The notes: generated by a model not told the origin, from the sequence alone. Shown: positions 22,738-34,935, numbered from the stretch's first letter. The stretch is 64,000 nt of DNA from Porphyra umbilicalis (GCA_002049455.2 KV919024.1:49736-113735), one strand, 5' to 3'. Made by a program: numbers and translations.

Positions 22738-23467
22738 TACGGGTGGTGGTGATGTTGGGGCGGCCCCACACCTCGCGTGGAGCTGGCGGTGAGGAGACAG
22801 CCCGCGGGTCGGCGACGGCCCCCTGCTTGGCGCGCACGCTCAATAAACCCGACAACTACGTACTCACCCCTCTCGTTACAACATCCACGGATACAAGAGA
22901 CTTAGGCGAAATAAAGCCGAAGTTGGACCCGATCATAAGCGCGTGGGTATTGAAATAAGGCGCCAGATTCTTTTCAAAAGCGATGGCTTCTGGCGCCGAC
23001 CGCCTCTGGCAGTTCCAAGTTTGGTGGTGCGGGGCCTGGTGGTGGGGGACAGTTCGGCCCCATATCAGACAATCTGAGGACGGAGTGAGCCGACTGGTCG
23101 TCCGTGACCGTCTACACTGGGTGCAGTGCGCAAGACCGGTGCGGTTCGGGGGGCTGAGATGGGCGCTACGCCCGCGATTGGACGGTGATGGTCTTTGCTT
23201 GTGAGATGAAGCGGTCCTGCTGGGCCATCGGTGCCTGAGAGCACCACGTTGGTGCAACTTGCGTCGCGTTGTTTCTTGGTTTTCTCTCCTGGTTTTCTTA
23301 GTGGTGAAGTCTCTCTTTTTTCTTTGCAATGAAACAGCATGCAACACTTCCTGCTCTATTCGGCTGCCGTCCCCCAGCAGCTCACGTCCCCCGCCACCTG
23401 CGACCAAACCCCCTCGCCTTCGAGCGCCGCCGCCTGCCTCCTGCTGATGTAGCCCACTGGCTGTACC

Positions 23468-24028
23468 GACCTTCTACATGTCGTCGGTGCACACCGGCCA
23501 TACCCCTACGGCCGGCGCGACTACAATTCTGCCGCCACCTTTCGCCCTTCCCCTACCTCCCCCCAATCTTTACGATCACCTCTGTCGCTTTCGTGACCAA
23601 TACGTTCCGCATGTGGGGGTCTGCCGCACACTCCAAGACTGGGACGCGCTCCGCGCCCTACATCACGTTTTTTTTTCCTCCCTGTCTCTTCTAATGGTCC
23701 TCACATGTGCGGCCAAGCCCCCGTCCACACGTGCGGCCATCTAGCCCCCCGATACACGGCGTCACGTTCCACTGCACAAGAACGAGTGCGCCCGCGGCGG
23801 ACAGGTCACGGTACACCTCCTCTCCGGGACTAGGCGGGCAGCGGTAGACAACGTTTTACCTCTGAAAAAATACCACCGCGGCCCTTGCAAGAAGGCAACT
23901 AGACGAGGAGAAAGAGAGGGAACCAAAACACACACGCAAAGAACATGAGCAGCACCACGGTACCGCGCCGGTGCGCGCCGGCCGCCATCCGAGTGGTTGC
24001 CGGCCAGCCGCCGGACGCCGGGTCCTCG
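23468..24028. other. Intergenic spacer after D1
   Basis: Unique sequence without a recognised feature, rich in C tracts. It lies downstream of the kinase-like gene on the minus strand and probably includes its 3' untranslated region. Confidence 0.5.
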
Positions 24029-24976
24029 TCAACCAGAAGACCCGCCGCTGCAGGCAGGTCGCCCCTCGGGCGGCCTGGCATCCGGCGGCGGAAAAGCCTT
24101 GAGCAGCTCCTCCTTCAGTAGGCTCACCCCAAACCAGTCGTTCTTTGGGTCGCTCGTCTTCGAATTGACGCGCCACTCCAGGGCAGAGCCCTTCTTCAGG
24201 GGGTCGCCCTCGGTCAAGCACGCGTCAAAGTCGATGAGCACCGCCGTGTCATCGTCCTTGAGCATTACGTTGCTCATGTGGACGTCGTTGTGGCAGAGCT
24301 TCTTGCTGTGCAGGTACGTCAAAGCGGCGCTGACCCCCTCGATGCACTTGGTCACGTCGAGCGGCGGCTGCTTCTCCTCGCACCGCTCCGCAAGCGTCGA
24401 ATTGTACTTCTCCATCACGATGCTCACGACGCGGAGGTCTTCCTCACCACGTCCAGCGTCACCCACGTCCATCACAGCGCAGCCGAGGTAGGCGGCAATG
24501 TTGGGGTGCGGCGCCTCGTGGCGCAGAGTCTCGAGAATGGTCAACTCGCTCTTCAAGAGGTTCTGCCACGACTCCCAGCCATCCTTGTCGCCATAGGTGA
24601 TGAGCCTCGTGTCCTTGAGCCATATGCCCTCCTCGAACTGTAGCTCAATGGACCACCTTTTGGGGTACTTGAGGTATGTAGAAGGGCACGCGAAGAAGGC
24701 CTTGGCGGGGTCAAGCTCGAGTGGAGGGCCGCCCACCGAGCCCTTTGCGACGTTGTCGTCCGCATGGATCTTCAGCTTGTTCACAATGTCGGCCGTGACG
24801 TCCTCCATCGGCTTCTTGTCGTCCGGAGCAAACCGGATGATGAACAGCTTGCGCTCCGCCCCATCCCGGTACACGACGGTAGTGTGTAAGTAAGGGTTGC
24901 TCTCCTCCCCGGTCCTTGGGTCCTTCACCACGGGACCAAAGTGGTCCCCCGTCTGCTTGACTCTTACGCGATCCAT
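24029..24976 (-). CDS. Protein-kinase-like protein with degenerate catalytic loop
   Basis: From Met at 24976 the ORF gives about 315 residues; the same frame stays open upstream to 25219. I prefer the internal Met because the upstream 81 codons look like an untranslated leader or an unrelated hydrophobic stretch (LYLYLSLDIAAVLLLFLF). If the longer start is real, the protein would be membrane-anchored. Kinase landmarks in order: a hinge-like VSIVMEKYNSTLAE, an alpha-E helix SAALTYLHSKKLCHNDVHMSNVML with HND in place of HRD, and LIDFDACL in place of the DFG loop. The conserved Asn and both Asp residues are kept, but DFG is DFD. A Glu for helix C can be proposed in LKSELTILETLRH; a glycine loop is not obvious. 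Likely a divergent Ser/Thr kinase-like protein. It lies between the two duplicated blocks. Confidence 0.75.
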   Translation of the reverse strand: MDRVRVKQTGDHFGPVVKDPRTGEESNPYLHTTVVYRDGAERKLFIIRFAPDDKKPMEDVTADIVNKLKIHADDNVAKGSVGGPPLELDPAKAFFACPSTYLKYPKRWSIELQFEEGIWLKDTRLITYGDKDGWESWQNLLKSELTILETLRHEAPHPNIAAYLGCAVMDVGDAGRGEEDLRVVSIVMEKYNSTLAERCEEKQPPLDVTKCIEGVSAALTYLHSKKLCHNDVHMSNVMLKDDDTAVLIDFDACLTEGDPLKKGSALEWRVNSKTSDPKNDWFGVSLLKEELLKAFPPPDARPPEGRPACSGGSSG

Positions 24977-26852
24977 GGCGCGTAAACCCACCGCCCGGCC
25001 CACCGTCTCCGGCAGCCGGCAGCTGCCACGCCCTTTCACAGTCAAGGAATAGGAGAAAAACAAGCCAGAGGTACAAAAAAGAAACAGCAAGAGGACGGCG
25101 GCAATGTCCAAAGAGAGATAGAGATACAACCATTGCGGTCCGGTCAGCTCCAGACACTTCACGCGGACGGGAAAATGGTCGATCAAGAGCCCAGCACACA
25201 GCGCACACACGCCACCCACCCGGCTGACTTCAAGCTAGCAGCCGGCTTGACACGGACGGCGACCGTCACCCAAAGCACCAAAGCACGCCTCGGAAGAAGC
25301 CACAACGTACACAGCAGGGATCGGGAGTCAGCGAGAAAGCCGCTTAGGGATACGCCTTGCAGCCTGCGGGGCAATCAGATCGACGACAAAAACGTCGCTG
25401 CGAGTACGGCATACCACATGCGGCGCAATCAGGGGAAAGAGCGGTACCACCGGGAGGAAGATGCACAGGTCAAGGCCATACGGAGCAGCGAGCAGGTGAC
25501 AAGCAGAAGTCGGCATCAAGAGAGAGCCACCAAAGGGGGGGCGTTAGACGAGGAAAAAAAAAAAAAGACACACACGAAGGCAGTGTCAAACGGTCACCAG
25601 TGCCCGAGGCCAGTGATTCTTCACCACAGGAACGCACTTTCGCTTCAGCCGGACAACCGCATGCACAGCAGACCCACCCCCAACACCAAGTCACGGTCCT
25701 CGGACGACGCGTCAGCAGACCCGCTCTGGCAGAGCAGCAGCAGCGCACGCCGCGACCGATGAGGACCTACACAGCAGCCGCAGTACAGCAACAGGAGCTT
25801 CAAAATCAGCGTCGAGGGACGCGTCGGCATTTCCGTGCGAGAATCTGGAGGACAATCGAGTTTCCGGACTGACCGCGCCATCCAAGTGCAGCCAATCAGG
25901 CATCGATGCAGGGCCGCCCCGAACAATGTCGAACTTAAAGAATGTCCCGCGGACGTTCTTCGAGTGCAGAGTGGCGCCTCCAGTTCCCTATGATCGATTT
26001 CAAACCCAACCTGCACATTTATGACGGGGTTGTGGCTCATATTTTCGCTCTGAAACCGGTATGCCATCAACGGATTCACACCGGCTTCAATCTACTCGTT
26101 GAACGCTCTTACCCCTGGCGCTGTGTCGGGGGTGTTATTCATTGTTGGCACAGGCGGGCCTCAGTCAGGGGCCCGCAGAGACTTCGCCGCGGCTCTCCCC
26201 TTCGCTACAGCGATTCAGCGCTAATGAGCTGAATAACACAGGTGATCCCCGGCAGGGACCGGTCCGCAGCTAAGGGCCACTGGCCATGGCAAGGCGCTCC
26301 CTGGCCGGCCCCGCCTGCAAATCGACAAGAATATCACTTGCACTGTGGTCCAGAAGGGACAGCGCCAGCCAACTCTCGGTCAAGCCCGGGCGGGGCACAC
26401 AAAAAGTGCCTTGCGCCGGAGGGACGCCCGCTGTCTTGGCCGTGTGCGAGAGCGACGGATGACTGTTGTGGCGGCCAACACGTACGGTTTTCTTTTCGTG
26501 ACAGCCGTACAAAAGGAGCGCCTCACGCAACGCCGTCTGATTGAGCGATTGGCGCCGCTCAGCAACACTCTCCAACGTTGGTACATCATCGGTGCCGTCG
26601 GCAACGCAATCCCCGTCTAAACGATGGCGAACTTGCAGAATGGCCGAACTACCGTCTTACGCAGTTGGCCGCGATTGCCTCAAACTTCACCGGCGCAGAC
26701 GGTGACCAGTCGACTCACATGTTTTCAGGGAAACGATCTCAGAGTTCCCAACTATCTGATCGACGTTTTCAAATTTCGCGTACGAATGGCGTTCTCGTAC
26801 ACGATGGACTTTCTTGCAGAAACAAGTGCCAATTGGGGGTGTCGGCGTCGTG
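24977..26852. other. Intergenic, ORFs without domains
   Basis: Includes a poly-A run near 25555. ORFs at 26345-26620 and 26624-26938 (plus) have a less biased composition but no recognisable domain. They might be exons of an unknown gene. Confidence 0.4.
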
Positions 26853-27234
26853 TAGGGTTGCTCAGAACGCCCGGGGCGTCGTTAAGGGCGTCGTTAAGGG
26901 CGCCACCAGGGCGTCATTTGGGCGTCGTGCGCCCCTAACGCCCCAACTCAAAAGGGCGTCAGCAAGGCGTCGCGAAGAGAAAGCTTTCAGGGGGGTCTAC
27001 ATGATTCAGCAGGTGGCGGCTGTGCACCTTGGTTGGGGACAGGCACCCAGTCTTGACACAAAAATGACATATGAGAGCACAATACGGGTGCCACTTGACG
27101 CATATTGCGAATATCGAGGGTGCTACTTGGGGCGTCGTGAGGGCGTTTTGGCTGCCTAATGGGGCGTCAGTAAGGCGTCTTATCCGTCGCGCGCCCCTGA
27201 CGCCCCCGAAATAGGGGCGTCGTGTGCAACCCTA
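26853..27234. mobile_element. Candidate short inverted-repeat element at the duplication edge
   Basis: Ends TAGGGTTGC... and ...GCAACCCTA are inverted, and both ends carry many subterminal GGGCGTC / GACGCCC repeats. This is the same architecture as the hAT-like element at 16768-17488. The length is 382 bp. No matching target-site duplication is present (left flank GCGTCGTG, right flank GCTAGGCA). Its right end coincides with the left boundary of duplicate D2. No coding capacity is seen. Confidence 0.55.
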
Positions 27235-28453
27235 GCTAGGCACTTCCCCTACCGCCCCCCCCTCCGCTGCCGCCGCTCCGTCTGCCCCGTCCCCCTCCCC
27301 CGGCGCCGCCGCAACGCCCGCGTCGACGCCCACGCCGTCACCCGCCCACTCGGTCCCCCCCCTCCCGCCGCCACCGCCCACCCCGCCGTCACCGCCAACG
27401 CGCGCTGCCGCCGCGCGAGCGCGGTCGTGACGTGCCTCGCCCCCCCCGCGAGGCGGTCGACAAAGAGGCTGCCCATACTGACGGCCACACGGCCGACGAG
27501 CAGCAGCCGCCGACCCCGTCCTTGGCCATAAACGCGTGGCAGTCGGCGGCCATCAAGACGAGGACGGCGACAACCTACGCGTGGGAGCAGATGGTCGTCA
27601 CGCCCGCCGCGCCGCGGCCCGTGTCCGCCCAGCAGGCGGGGAGGGGCCGCAACGCGCCGCCATCGCCACCACCGCCGGCGCCGTCGCCGCCTCCGCCACC
27701 GCCGTCGCTACCGCCGCCGTTGCGGTCGCCGACGGCGGGCGCGACGTGCAGCGGCCAAACGCGGCGAGCACCCCCGTCGCCGCCCACATGCCCGCCGCGC
27801 ACAGCGCGGCGGCGCGCCACGCCGGCAGCGGCGGCGTCGGCGGCGGTACGGCCGTCACGGGCTCATCGTCCGCGCGTTGGCCCGCCGGCAGCGGCCCGCC
27901 GAGGCACAGGTGCGCGAGACAAACACCAACGACACACGCCGCGGCGGCCGCAGGGGCAGGAGGAGGAGGCACAGCGCGCGTTCGGGGACGTCTGGGAGGG
28001 ACGCCGGCGGGTCGGACCGGCGGTACGGGTCAAAGGCGGGGTGCTCTAGGGAACGCAGCGGCCGCCCGTGGCGCCCCGCAAACAGGTCGGGGGGGGGGGT
28101 CGGCGGTGTAGAGGGGGCCCTCGTCCGCCGGTGGGGGCGCCAAGGCGGTCCGCGCCGCCGTGGCCGCCGCAGCCGTGCCGGCGGTGGGCGGGGAGACGCC
28201 GGCGGTAGGGGTGGTGGTAGCGGCGGCGGGGGCGGTGGCGACCGCCACCGCCGCGGTCGCCGCGGGTGCCGCTGGCAATGGCGCGGCGGCGGTCGTCTAC
28301 GGGCCGTCGCGGCGGTCGCCGGCCGCCGCGCCGGCCGCGTCGGCGCGCGGCGCGGCGGCATCGGCGGCGGCCACCGCAAAAGCCCGCACTCGAACGCTGC
28401 AGGTCCGTGTAGCAGCGCACGCCCTTTTCGCCGCACGGGGCTTTGCGGGGCAC

Positions 28454-28738
28454 TCACTGGAGGCAGTGCTGGTCCTCAAACTCGTGGTACTTGTACTCAA
28501 AGCCGTAGGTGCACTTGCGGTTGGCGCCGCCGCACTGCTCGTCGGACGCCACAATCCGCTTGCACACGCGGAGCGTCGAAAAGCCACTGTCCAGGAGGCA
28601 CACACTGTCGTCGCCGGGGCAATCGTCGTCGACGCCGTACAGAGAGCCGACCACTTTGGCCGACATGGGGTTCTTGCACAGCCCCTCCCGTCTGCACGTG
28701 AGAGAGCGCCAGCACTTGTTTTCCCGGTTTTTGTACGG
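28454..28738 (-). CDS. Cysteine-rich exon, second copy (partial)
   Basis: Sequence identical in outline to 21901-22185, including the GTGAGTG splice donor directly before the stop and the offset signal-peptide-like run upstream. Both copies keep the reading frame, so the duplication has not visibly broken it. Confidence 0.4.
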   Translation of the reverse strand, partial: PYKNRENKCWRSLTCRREGLCKNPMSAKVVGSLYGVDDDCPGDDSVCLLDSGFSTLRVCKRIVASDEQCGGANRKCTYGFEYKYHEFEDQHCLQ

Positions 28739-29204
28739 CTACGCGGCGCCGCGGCGCGGGGACGAGCAGAGTCACGCAGGCACAAGCTAACCAAAGGGCG
28801 GTACAGAGCCTCGTCAGTACACGTAGACAGCCCGGTCGCAACACGGTACGGTGGTTGTTCTCGCGTACGAACACACAGTCAGTCCAAGAGCAAAAAATAT
28901 GTTCACTGTCCGCTTGTTCGCACATCTGTGGAAGGCTGTGTAATCTTTGTAAACAACAATAGGAGTTCACAGTGAATATTATTGTGCATCCTGTGCACAC
29001 CTGCGCGCTTCCGTCCCTACTGTACCGGCGTTGCCGATTCCAGCTTTGTCGCCCGATTTGATTTTTTGTTGGGCTCAATCACATTCACGCCGACTCGCCG
29101 TCCAGGCAGGCCGCTCATTCTGGTTTGTTCCGGCTCGTTCTGGTTTGCTGCGGGCCACTCTTTGCTGGCAAGCGAGGATGATGCAGTGGTGCGCCATGGC
29201 CGTA

Positions 29205-29290
29205 GAGGTGTTGCTTCGGCCTTGGCAACACGTCACTTTAACGCCCGAGGTGTTGCTTCGGCCTTTGGCAACACGTCACTTGAACGCCCG
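29205..29290 (+). repeat. Two-copy hairpin tandem repeat (in D2)
   Basis: Counterpart of 22652-22737. Confidence 0.8.
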
Positions 29291-30020
29291 TACGGGTGGT
29301 GGTGATGTTGGGGCGGCCCCACACCTCGCGTGGAGCTGGCGGTGAGGAGACAGCCCGCGGGTCGGCGACGGCCCCCTGCTTGGCGCGCACGCTCAATAAA
29401 CCCGACAACTACGTACTCACCCCTCTCGTTACAACATCCACGGATACAAGAGACTTAGGCGAAATAAAGCCGAAGTTGGACCCGATCATAAGCGCGTGGG
29501 TATTGAAATAAGGCGCCAGATTCTTTTCAAAAGCGATGGCTTCTGGCGCCGACCGCCTCTGGCAGTTCCAAGTTTGGTGGTGCGGGGCCTGGTGGTGGGG
29601 GACAGTTCGGCCCCATATCAGACAATCTGAGGACGGAGTGAGCCGACTGGTCGTCCGTGACCGTCTACACTGGGTGCAGTGCGCAAGACCGGTGCGGTTC
29701 GGGGGGCTGAGATGGGCGCTACGCCCGCGATTGGACGGTGATGGTCTTTGCTTGTGAGATGAAGCGGTCCTGCTGGGCCATCGGTGCCTGAGAGCACCAC
29801 GTTGGTGCAACTTGCGTCGCGTTGTTTCTTGGTTTTCTCTCCTGGTTTTCTTAGTGGTGAAGTCTCTATTTCTTCTTCGCAATGAAACAGCAAGCAACAC
29901 TTCCTGCTCTATTCGGCTGCCGTCCCCCAGCAGCTCACGTCCCCCGCCACCTGCGACCAAACCCCCTCGCCTTCGAGCGCCGCCGCCTGCCTCCTGCTGA
30001 TGTAGCCCACTGGCTGTACC

Positions 30021-31118
30021 CACCCCAGTGACAATGGGCGCCGCTGGGGCTCGCTTTCTACGCGATTGCCTTGCACCTGTCGCCATGGGCTAGTCCCCGC
30101 CGCCCCTGGCAGGCCGCCCTCCCGCCGCGCTGTCATTCGCCTCGCCCAGGTGCCGGTCGCTGGCGCCCGTCGTCCCCTGCTGCTGCCGCTCGTATATCCT
30201 GTTCGATTGGAGAAGCGCTGTTGTGGTCGTTTTGGGTCAAATACTGATAAGTTTTTCTCACCGCAATGTGCGAATCCAAGCCATTCTCACACGATCAGTC
30301 ATTGTGTCACGAACTGGTACAGGCATTTTCTGAGGCACTTTCTTTAAGAGGTGATCGGAGGCACTGTTTTAAAAACGGAAAAGACCGCTCACCTCGTGAG
30401 ACTCTCCTGAGTCGAGCCATATTTTTTTTCTTTGAAAGAGATGAGCTGAAGTGCTCATCTGACAAGGTTTGTCACGAACTGGGGGGGGACGGATACTGGG
30501 GCCCGATTTCCGTACTGTGGGGCCGAAACGGAGGCCCGGAGCCCAAAGTGGAACCCGGCCGCAGCCCGGCCTGTGCCAGGGCGGCCGAAACGTGGGCTAC
30601 AAGTCTGCATGTCACGTACTCGAGACGGCTCGAGACGGCTCGAGACGGCGACCGGATTCCGCGTCTTGTAGTCCACCTCTGAAGCAGGCTACAGGTCGAT
30701 CAAAACCCAGGCAAATCGAGGCCGCAAGGACCACTTGAACCGTCGAGGGGTCTCCCTCACGCGACTTGGAAGTCACTGTTCAAGGATCAATCTCGGCTGG
30801 TCAAGGATCAACCTCGGCGGGCATCGCTGGACCGCTGGACCTCTCCCCCACGCAGCACGTATCACCACAGGCTCGGTGATGGACTGACTGGTCAAACCTC
30901 CACTTGTAGCGCCTCTGTGCGTGCTGCATCGGCGGCCTCGATTGAGAGGCACGACGATCCACGCAGGCTCCTTGGGCTGCTCGCGCATGAGCCGCACGCG
31001 CCGCGTCTTCCTCGCTGGTGAAAGGGGCTAGGTGAATGAGGTTATACAGTCGCACTACAAACGGGCCGGCCTGCAGGTGGGGCCTCGCGGAGCCAACACA
31101 GAAAGAAGACAATGACGT
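30021..31118. other. Intergenic spacer
   Basis: No gene recognised. A perfect decamer repeat CGAGACGGCT, about three times, sits near 30621-30652. The segment borders the 3' end of the decayed transposase-like gene. Confidence 0.5.
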
Positions 31119-34100
31119 TCACTCGTTCTCGCAATCTCCCCCCTCCCAATCGCCGTCCTCCCGAGCGCGCTCTGACACGAACGCGTTGACAAAGAAGCGC
31201 GCCGCACGGAGCTCAGCCGTCGTCTTGGGCACCTTGTCGGGCATGACTGTCGCGCCGTGACGCTCGCAGAGGTCCTCCCAGTCGTACTCTACCGACAACC
31301 AGCGCACGATATCCTTGGCCTCGACGGCGTCGAGGCGTGCCGCGTCCCCGTCGGCCGGCACACTCCACTGCAATCGCTCACACCCGTACTTTGTGAGCAC
31401 GCAGCCCTCGGTTGCCGGTGCGCTCTCAGCACGCCGCACGACGAGGCCGCACCCACGCGCTGGACCTGGCCTCGGCGACTAGCGCGGCTTGGCCAACGCA
31501 AAGCTCCCCGCCTGGCCCCCGGTAGCGCACCCAGTCAAACCACGGTGCGCCGTGGAAGCTCTGAGCCGCCCGCACAGTGTGCGACATCCTCCCGCGTCGC
31601 GGGCGGGCGGGATCGCTGTAGTACAAGGACTTGGCACACCCCAGTGTCGTACTGTCACTTACCCCGAGCGCAGTACCCAGCCCTGGAAGACCGTGGATGT
31701 GCGCCAAGTGCGCAGTCGTGTACTGCTTGGTGTACCGCCGCCGCCGAGCCCCCCCCCGCCGCCGCCGCCGCCGCCGACGCCGCTGGCGCGCGTCGCTGCT
31801 CTCGGTTTCGTACTAGGGATTCGACGACACGTCGGATGATGGCGCGGACGCCGGCTCATCGGCGCCATCATCGAGGAGGGTGCGGGAGACCTGCTCCACC
31901 AGGATCAGCTGCTCGATGGACTGGTCCCTCCTGTGGTTGGTCAAGTTGTACGCCTTTTTCACCGCCTTGTGCAGCGTTTCGTTGTACGCCGTGTTGCCGT
32001 CGTAGAGGTTGCCCCGCAGCCGAAACTCGTCGAGCAAGTGGGCAGCCATAAGGTGAAGCTTGGTCGTGTGTGACGGGCCAAGTACTGGCTGGTAGTGGTC
32101 CACCACCCACTTGTGGGCCTTTGTCGCCAGCACCTCCGCCTCTGCTAGCGTTATGCCGCCGCCAGTACACCGCGCCGAGAAGAGCTCGTTGGTCACATGG
32201 ACCAGCTCGCAGATCACCAGTGTGAGTGTACTGTGGTCCACGCCATCCCCGTCCGAACCGGCCACACCAACCACCGCAAAAGGAAGAAAGGGCAGAGCAC
32301 GCCGGTGCTCGCTACCGGTCATCGTTACTTGCTTCTTTTCTTCCGGTACAAAGTACCTGCAGTACAGAGAAAGAACGAGGTACGAATCAGCGAGTAACGC
32401 CGTGGCTCCCGTTGTGCCAGAGCTTTGATAGCACCCACACCACACGAGCACCGCCCACAACACACGAGCACCCCCCGCCCCGCGGACCTTCCACAAATCA
32501 CGTACCCAGGATGGATATGCGGCACCCGTAGCCTGCGTGATGCGTACTTGAAGCGCAAGTTCATAGCTCGCTCTGCGTTGGCCGCGGTGTCGAACCGTGT
32601 GCGGCCGCTCGCACCGGCAACTTGGCGGAGGTACAAGGGTACCGGGGGGGTCCCTAAAGATAGTCACAACGTGGAATTATGTGCACCCCCTCAGAGGCAT
32701 CAATTTGATTGCCAAGGCATCCAGATAGTTTTTCTAGGCACCTGCAAGAAAAACAACTCGCGCCTATCCAGCTCTGCACTGCCTGAAACATGACGATCGC
32801 GGCGCCTACGCACGAAAGCAAAGGCATCTTCACGAAGCGCATGAGCTGGCGGTTCTGATCATGTGCTTTCTGTAGCATGAGGAGTTGTATCAGCTGCATC
32901 CGGTCGCTTGTGGTGCGACGCCGCCGTCCCTCTCCCCGAAAAGAAAGGTCTCCTCTTCATATCCGGCAAGTCATGATAGGCACGTCCGATATCCTGCGCG
33001 CCCACAGAATGAGCCTCACAGGAAATAAGCAAGACTGGCGATGCCGCCCCCCTCCCAGAGCCTCGCGAAGACACCCCGTCGCCACAGGGCTGCTTGCCAT
33101 ACCCCCACTGCAGCATCCTCTACACAGCTCTCAGTCTCCCGGCTGCCAGCAGCTTCTTCTTCTTCAGACTGCGTAACACAGTCTCCCGCCATCTTCACCC
33201 ACTGCTGCGCACGCCGCCCGGCTGGCTTCCCAGGAACGGAAAGATGGCGTGAAGTCGGTCGCGGCGGCTGCCGATCAGGGCAGTGCTGGGCCCTTACAGA
33301 GGCGAATACAGTGATCACGATTGCACGCGTTCGGAGGGATTTCAAGGGATAATGCATCGAAAGAAAAGAAGAAAATCATACGAGCGGGGTGTGCGTCGTT
33401 GTGTCACTCTGATAGGAGAAAAAAATAGAAGGGGTGCTGCTTGTATTTTCCATGTGCCGCTTGAGGTATGGGCGCGTCACAATCATAGCTGTTCGTATTT
33501 TTGAAAATCCAAGTGACACATCATTCGACGCACCCCCGGTACTTGGTTGGCCACTTTTCTGTCGATGCCCGAGTCCATCACCTGCGTGCTTGCGTTTGTG
33601 TGTATGTAGAAGTGTACAAGCAAGACCCAGGTAACAAGCACAACGAAGATACGGTGCGGCGCCGTGAGATGAGCCGTTGTCAACAGTATGTCCGATGCCC
33701 AAAAAAGATAAAATAACGCCGAGTGGAGCCAGGTGTGGCGATGCACACAATAGGGACGGGCGAAGAGGGCACACGCACGGGAGAGCGACCATGAATTGGA
33801 GAGCAAGCGAACGTACGTGCAGGCGGTCAAACCCAGGCAAACGATACAGCATCCGCGGTCCGTTTCCAAGTGCGGCCCAGGCGGCCAGGGCAGGTACCAC
33901 ACTGTTGAGGCTGTGTTCCATCTCAACCTCTGCTCTCCGAGGTGCAGCCCCCGAAAAGATACCCATCGTCGCGTTACTGAGCTGCGACTTGACGGTAGCA
34001 TCGACGTCACGACTCGGTGCTGCGGCACCCGCCGCAGTCCACGAGTTGTCTCGCACAACCATACACGGCGTGCACGGAAAGAAGCACCCAGATCCTTTCA

Positions 34101-34150
34101 GACACATGATCGTACGCTCCTCCGACTGGTCACAAACATACAAGAGCACC
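31119..34150 (-). pseudogene. Multi-exon transposase-like gene (KDZ/Plavaka or CACTA-like), broken
   Basis: Pieces on the minus strand read in a consistent order. At 33816-34150 a block with CDQSEERTIMC and CFFPCTPCM leads to YRLPGFDRLH, then a GTACGT splice donor. At 31813-32667 a block reads GPSHTTKLHLMAAHLLDEFR and AYNETLHKAVKKAYNLTNHRRD. It is followed by a CCG-rich linker, a GTAAGTGAC donor, and a block FHGAPWFDWVRYRGPGGELCVGQ. The last part at 31119-31439 has KYGCERLQWSVP...RWLSVEYDWEDL and ARFFVNAFVSE. Such blocks remind me of the C-terminal half of large KDZ/Plavaka-type transposases, but that family call is from memory only. An in-frame stop at 31813 and a frame change near 31440 mark decay. 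The 5' part is cut at 34150 by the LTR of gypsy element A. Confidence 0.45.
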
Positions 34151-34935
34151 TGTGACAGCACGGCGGCGTGTCACCTGGTCTGGGGCCACGAGGGGGGGGC
34201 CTGCCCCGGCGCTGGGCCCCGAATCCCGTCCCCAGAGCCGGTGACGGGGCCGCCAGATCCAAGACACCGATCGGTCGGAAATCACCCCACTCCGGACCGT
34301 GCCCCGCCCTTACAGCGCGGATATGCCAAATTCCGCATATTCCGAGTGTTCCGGTGGTGATCCACTTGTGATCACCCCGTAGCTCACCAACCACAACCGC
34401 GATCTCGCGACTTCTCTGGGACTAGTAAATCCCCGGGCGGGCCCCCAGTTAACGGCCTAATTTTGTGTAAACCCAACTTGGGATATTGACCAGCATTACA
34501 CCGCGCGCCCGACGCCGGGGCGTCGCGAGGGTGTCACGTAGCACCCTTCCCCCGCCCCCAACTCAAGGCGGTATTCGAAGCTTCGACCGTCCTCCGCTGA
34601 GACTGGCCCCATGGGCCCTGAGGGGGGGGTTTCTGAGAGTTCCCTGAGGGTGTCTGAGGGGGTTTCCTGAGGGTTGGAGGGGGACGGACGAGGTGTGGAG
34701 AGGGTAAGAGGGCGAGGCGTGCGTGTCGCCTCGAGGCCTTCGACCCGGGCAAGTAAACTTCCGGTCACACAACTCGTGTTTCGCGCTCGGGGCGTCTTCC
34801 CCCGGTCGTGGCCGTGCGTGTGTGCTCTTTGGGGTTTCCTTCCGGGGCGGGTGTTCCCCGACAGGACTACCCGGCGACACGGTCTGGCCCGCCTCCCCCC
34901 CAAGTTGGGTGGGGTTCGCTGGGCGTGTTGTCACA
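34151..34935 (+). repeat. Putative 5' LTR of gypsy A
   Basis: Bounded by TGTGACA at the left and TGTCACA at the right, a perfect 7-bp inverted pair of the TG...CA type, with the primer-binding site starting 2 nt after the right end. The second LTR that would confirm it is absent, so the left edge is inferred from the inverted end and from the break in the neighbouring transposase-like gene. Confidence 0.6.

Larger units (their letters stand above)
20680..23467 (+). repeat. Segmental duplication, copy D1 (2,788 bp)
   Basis: Matches 27233-30020 at a constant offset of 6,553 bp with only about ten substitutions seen by eye and no net indel. The left boundary is TAGCTAGGCAC and the right boundary is ..GGCTGTACC, after which the copies diverge at once. 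It contains a cysteine-rich minus-strand exon, GC-rich low-complexity DNA and a short hairpin-forming tandem repeat. High identity implies a recent event or recent gene conversion. Confidence 0.95.
27233..30020 (+). repeat. Segmental duplication, copy D2 (2,788 bp)
   Basis: Second copy of 20680-23467, offset 6,553 bp. Differences are scattered single bases, except for a cluster of about five within 30 bp near 29867-29894 (compare 23314-23341). Confidence 0.95.
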
